This document shows positions 5,244 through 5,443 of a DNA stretch of 5,443 bases, piece by piece. The DNA is from an uncultured Eubacteriales bacterium (GTDB lineage Bacteria > Bacillota > Clostridia > Peptostreptococcales > Anaerovoracaceae), in NCBI GenBank assembly GCA_900540145.1, contig UQEW01000095.1:1-5443 (forward strand). Direction: 5' to 3'. Position numbers and translations under genes: made by a program. Numbering within the stretch: the first letter of the stretch is position 1; each line of letters opens with the position of its first letter. The notes under the pieces are model-generated. The model was not told where the DNA came from. It did no database searches and was given only the letters and a program-made list of their open reading frames with translations.

Positions 5244-5443
5244 CATTGTGGCAAAGAGCTGATGACCCAAGACGAGATCGCGGTGATGGACGGAGGTAAG
5301 TGTATTTTGCAGCTGCGAGGGGTGCGGCCTTTTTTCAGCGACAAGTTTGATATAACGAAGCATCCTCGCTACAAGTACCTTGCCGACGCCGACAAGAAAA
5401 ACACCTTTGACATTGAACGGTACATGAAACGCAGACCGGCCAT
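5244..5443 (+). pseudogene. C-terminal fragment of a VirD4-like conjugative coupling protein (5'-truncated, runs off window)
   Basis: The plus-strand frame is open from 5244 to the edge and reads GKELMTQDEIAVMDGGKC, then an ILQLRGVRPFFSDKFD stretch, KHPRYKYLADADKKNTF and DIERYMKRRP. I recognise this as the C-terminal region of the VirD4/TraG-type coupling ATPase of Clostridia ICEs, which normally links relaxosome and secretion channel at the membrane. It holds only about 66 residues, against a full length of roughly 600, with no Walker motifs. The frame is closed by TGA at 5241-5243 and TAA at 5229-5231, so the N-terminal part does not continue to the left. Similarity seems to begin near 5250. 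An ATG at 5262 lacks a ribosome site. Likely a remnant left by insertion or recombination. Identification is from memory, not from a search. Confidence 0.72.

Noticed and set aside
5240..5245. TTGACA on the plus strand as a -35 for the coupling-protein fragment.
   Set aside because: No -10-like sequence lies 16-19 bases downstream (the region there is TGACCC and similar), so a promoter is not supported.
75..5251. TTGTGG occurs at 75-80 and 5246-5251, flanking the module, like a 6-bp target-site duplication.
   Set aside because: Six bases is too short to be persuasive, no terminal inverted repeats or transposase are present, and the left copy lies inside the tail of the terminator region. Only comparison with an empty site could rescue it.
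5178..5363. Minus-strand 61-codon frame spanning the terminator hairpin and the coupling-protein fragment.
   Set aside because: It is antisense to the recognisable VirD4-like reading and crosses the hairpin and junction, with no family features.
1..5443. CRISPR array, tRNA, rRNA, riboswitch or insertion-sequence transposase.
   Set aside because: No spaced repeat array, no tRNA-like cloverleaf, no rRNA motif and no transposase or integrase translation was seen in the window.

Overview
The window looks like accessory DNA from a gut-type Clostridia/Bacillota genome. The ribosome binding sites are strong GGAGG-type, the genes are packed tightly on one strand, the OmpR-type regulator, kinase and FtsX-type ABC exporter arrangement is typical of that phylum, and the right edge carries the C-terminal part of a VirD4-like conjugative coupling protein of the kind found in Clostridia integrative conjugative elements (ICEs). 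These assignments come from reading the translations and from remembered family features; no search was run.

Layout, left to right. Positions 1-76 hold the very end of an unidentified plus-strand gene and a strong plus-strand intrinsic terminator. Positions 108-5097 are one minus-strand operon, read right to left: a 65-residue helix-turn-helix protein, an OmpR-family response regulator, a two-TM sensor histidine kinase, an ABC ATPase, and a 732-residue permease with two FtsX units. HTH/regulator overlap by 8 bp and regulator/kinase by 4 bp. The ATPase and permease are 4 bp apart with the ribosome site overlapping the stop codon. The only real gap inside the operon (about 60 bp, kinase to ATPase) holds an extended -10 promoter preceded by an 11-bp-period direct repeat, which looks like a regulator-controlled promoter for the transporter. 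The operon's own promoter (TTGTTT-N17-TATAAT) lies at 5119-5147, with a dyad filling its spacer and an imperfect 11-mer direct repeat over and upstream of its -35. Positions 5182-5229 form a perfect hairpin plus T-run in plus orientation with no plus-strand gene before it. From about 5244 to the edge is the 5'-truncated coupling-protein fragment.

Proposed working: the kinase senses an envelope signal (perhaps an antimicrobial peptide or other membrane-active compound) and phosphorylates the regulator, which activates the internal promoter and raises the ATP-driven exporter or mechanotransmitter. The small HTH protein, co-translated with the regulator, may control the whole operon through the sites in its promoter. 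The substrate cannot be told from sequence. The module appears to be cargo inserted into, or recombined next to, a decayed ICE transfer region.

The most interesting points are the two regulatory regions, the inverted repeat that could hide the ATPase start codon only in read-through mRNA, and the broken coupling-protein gene at the junction.
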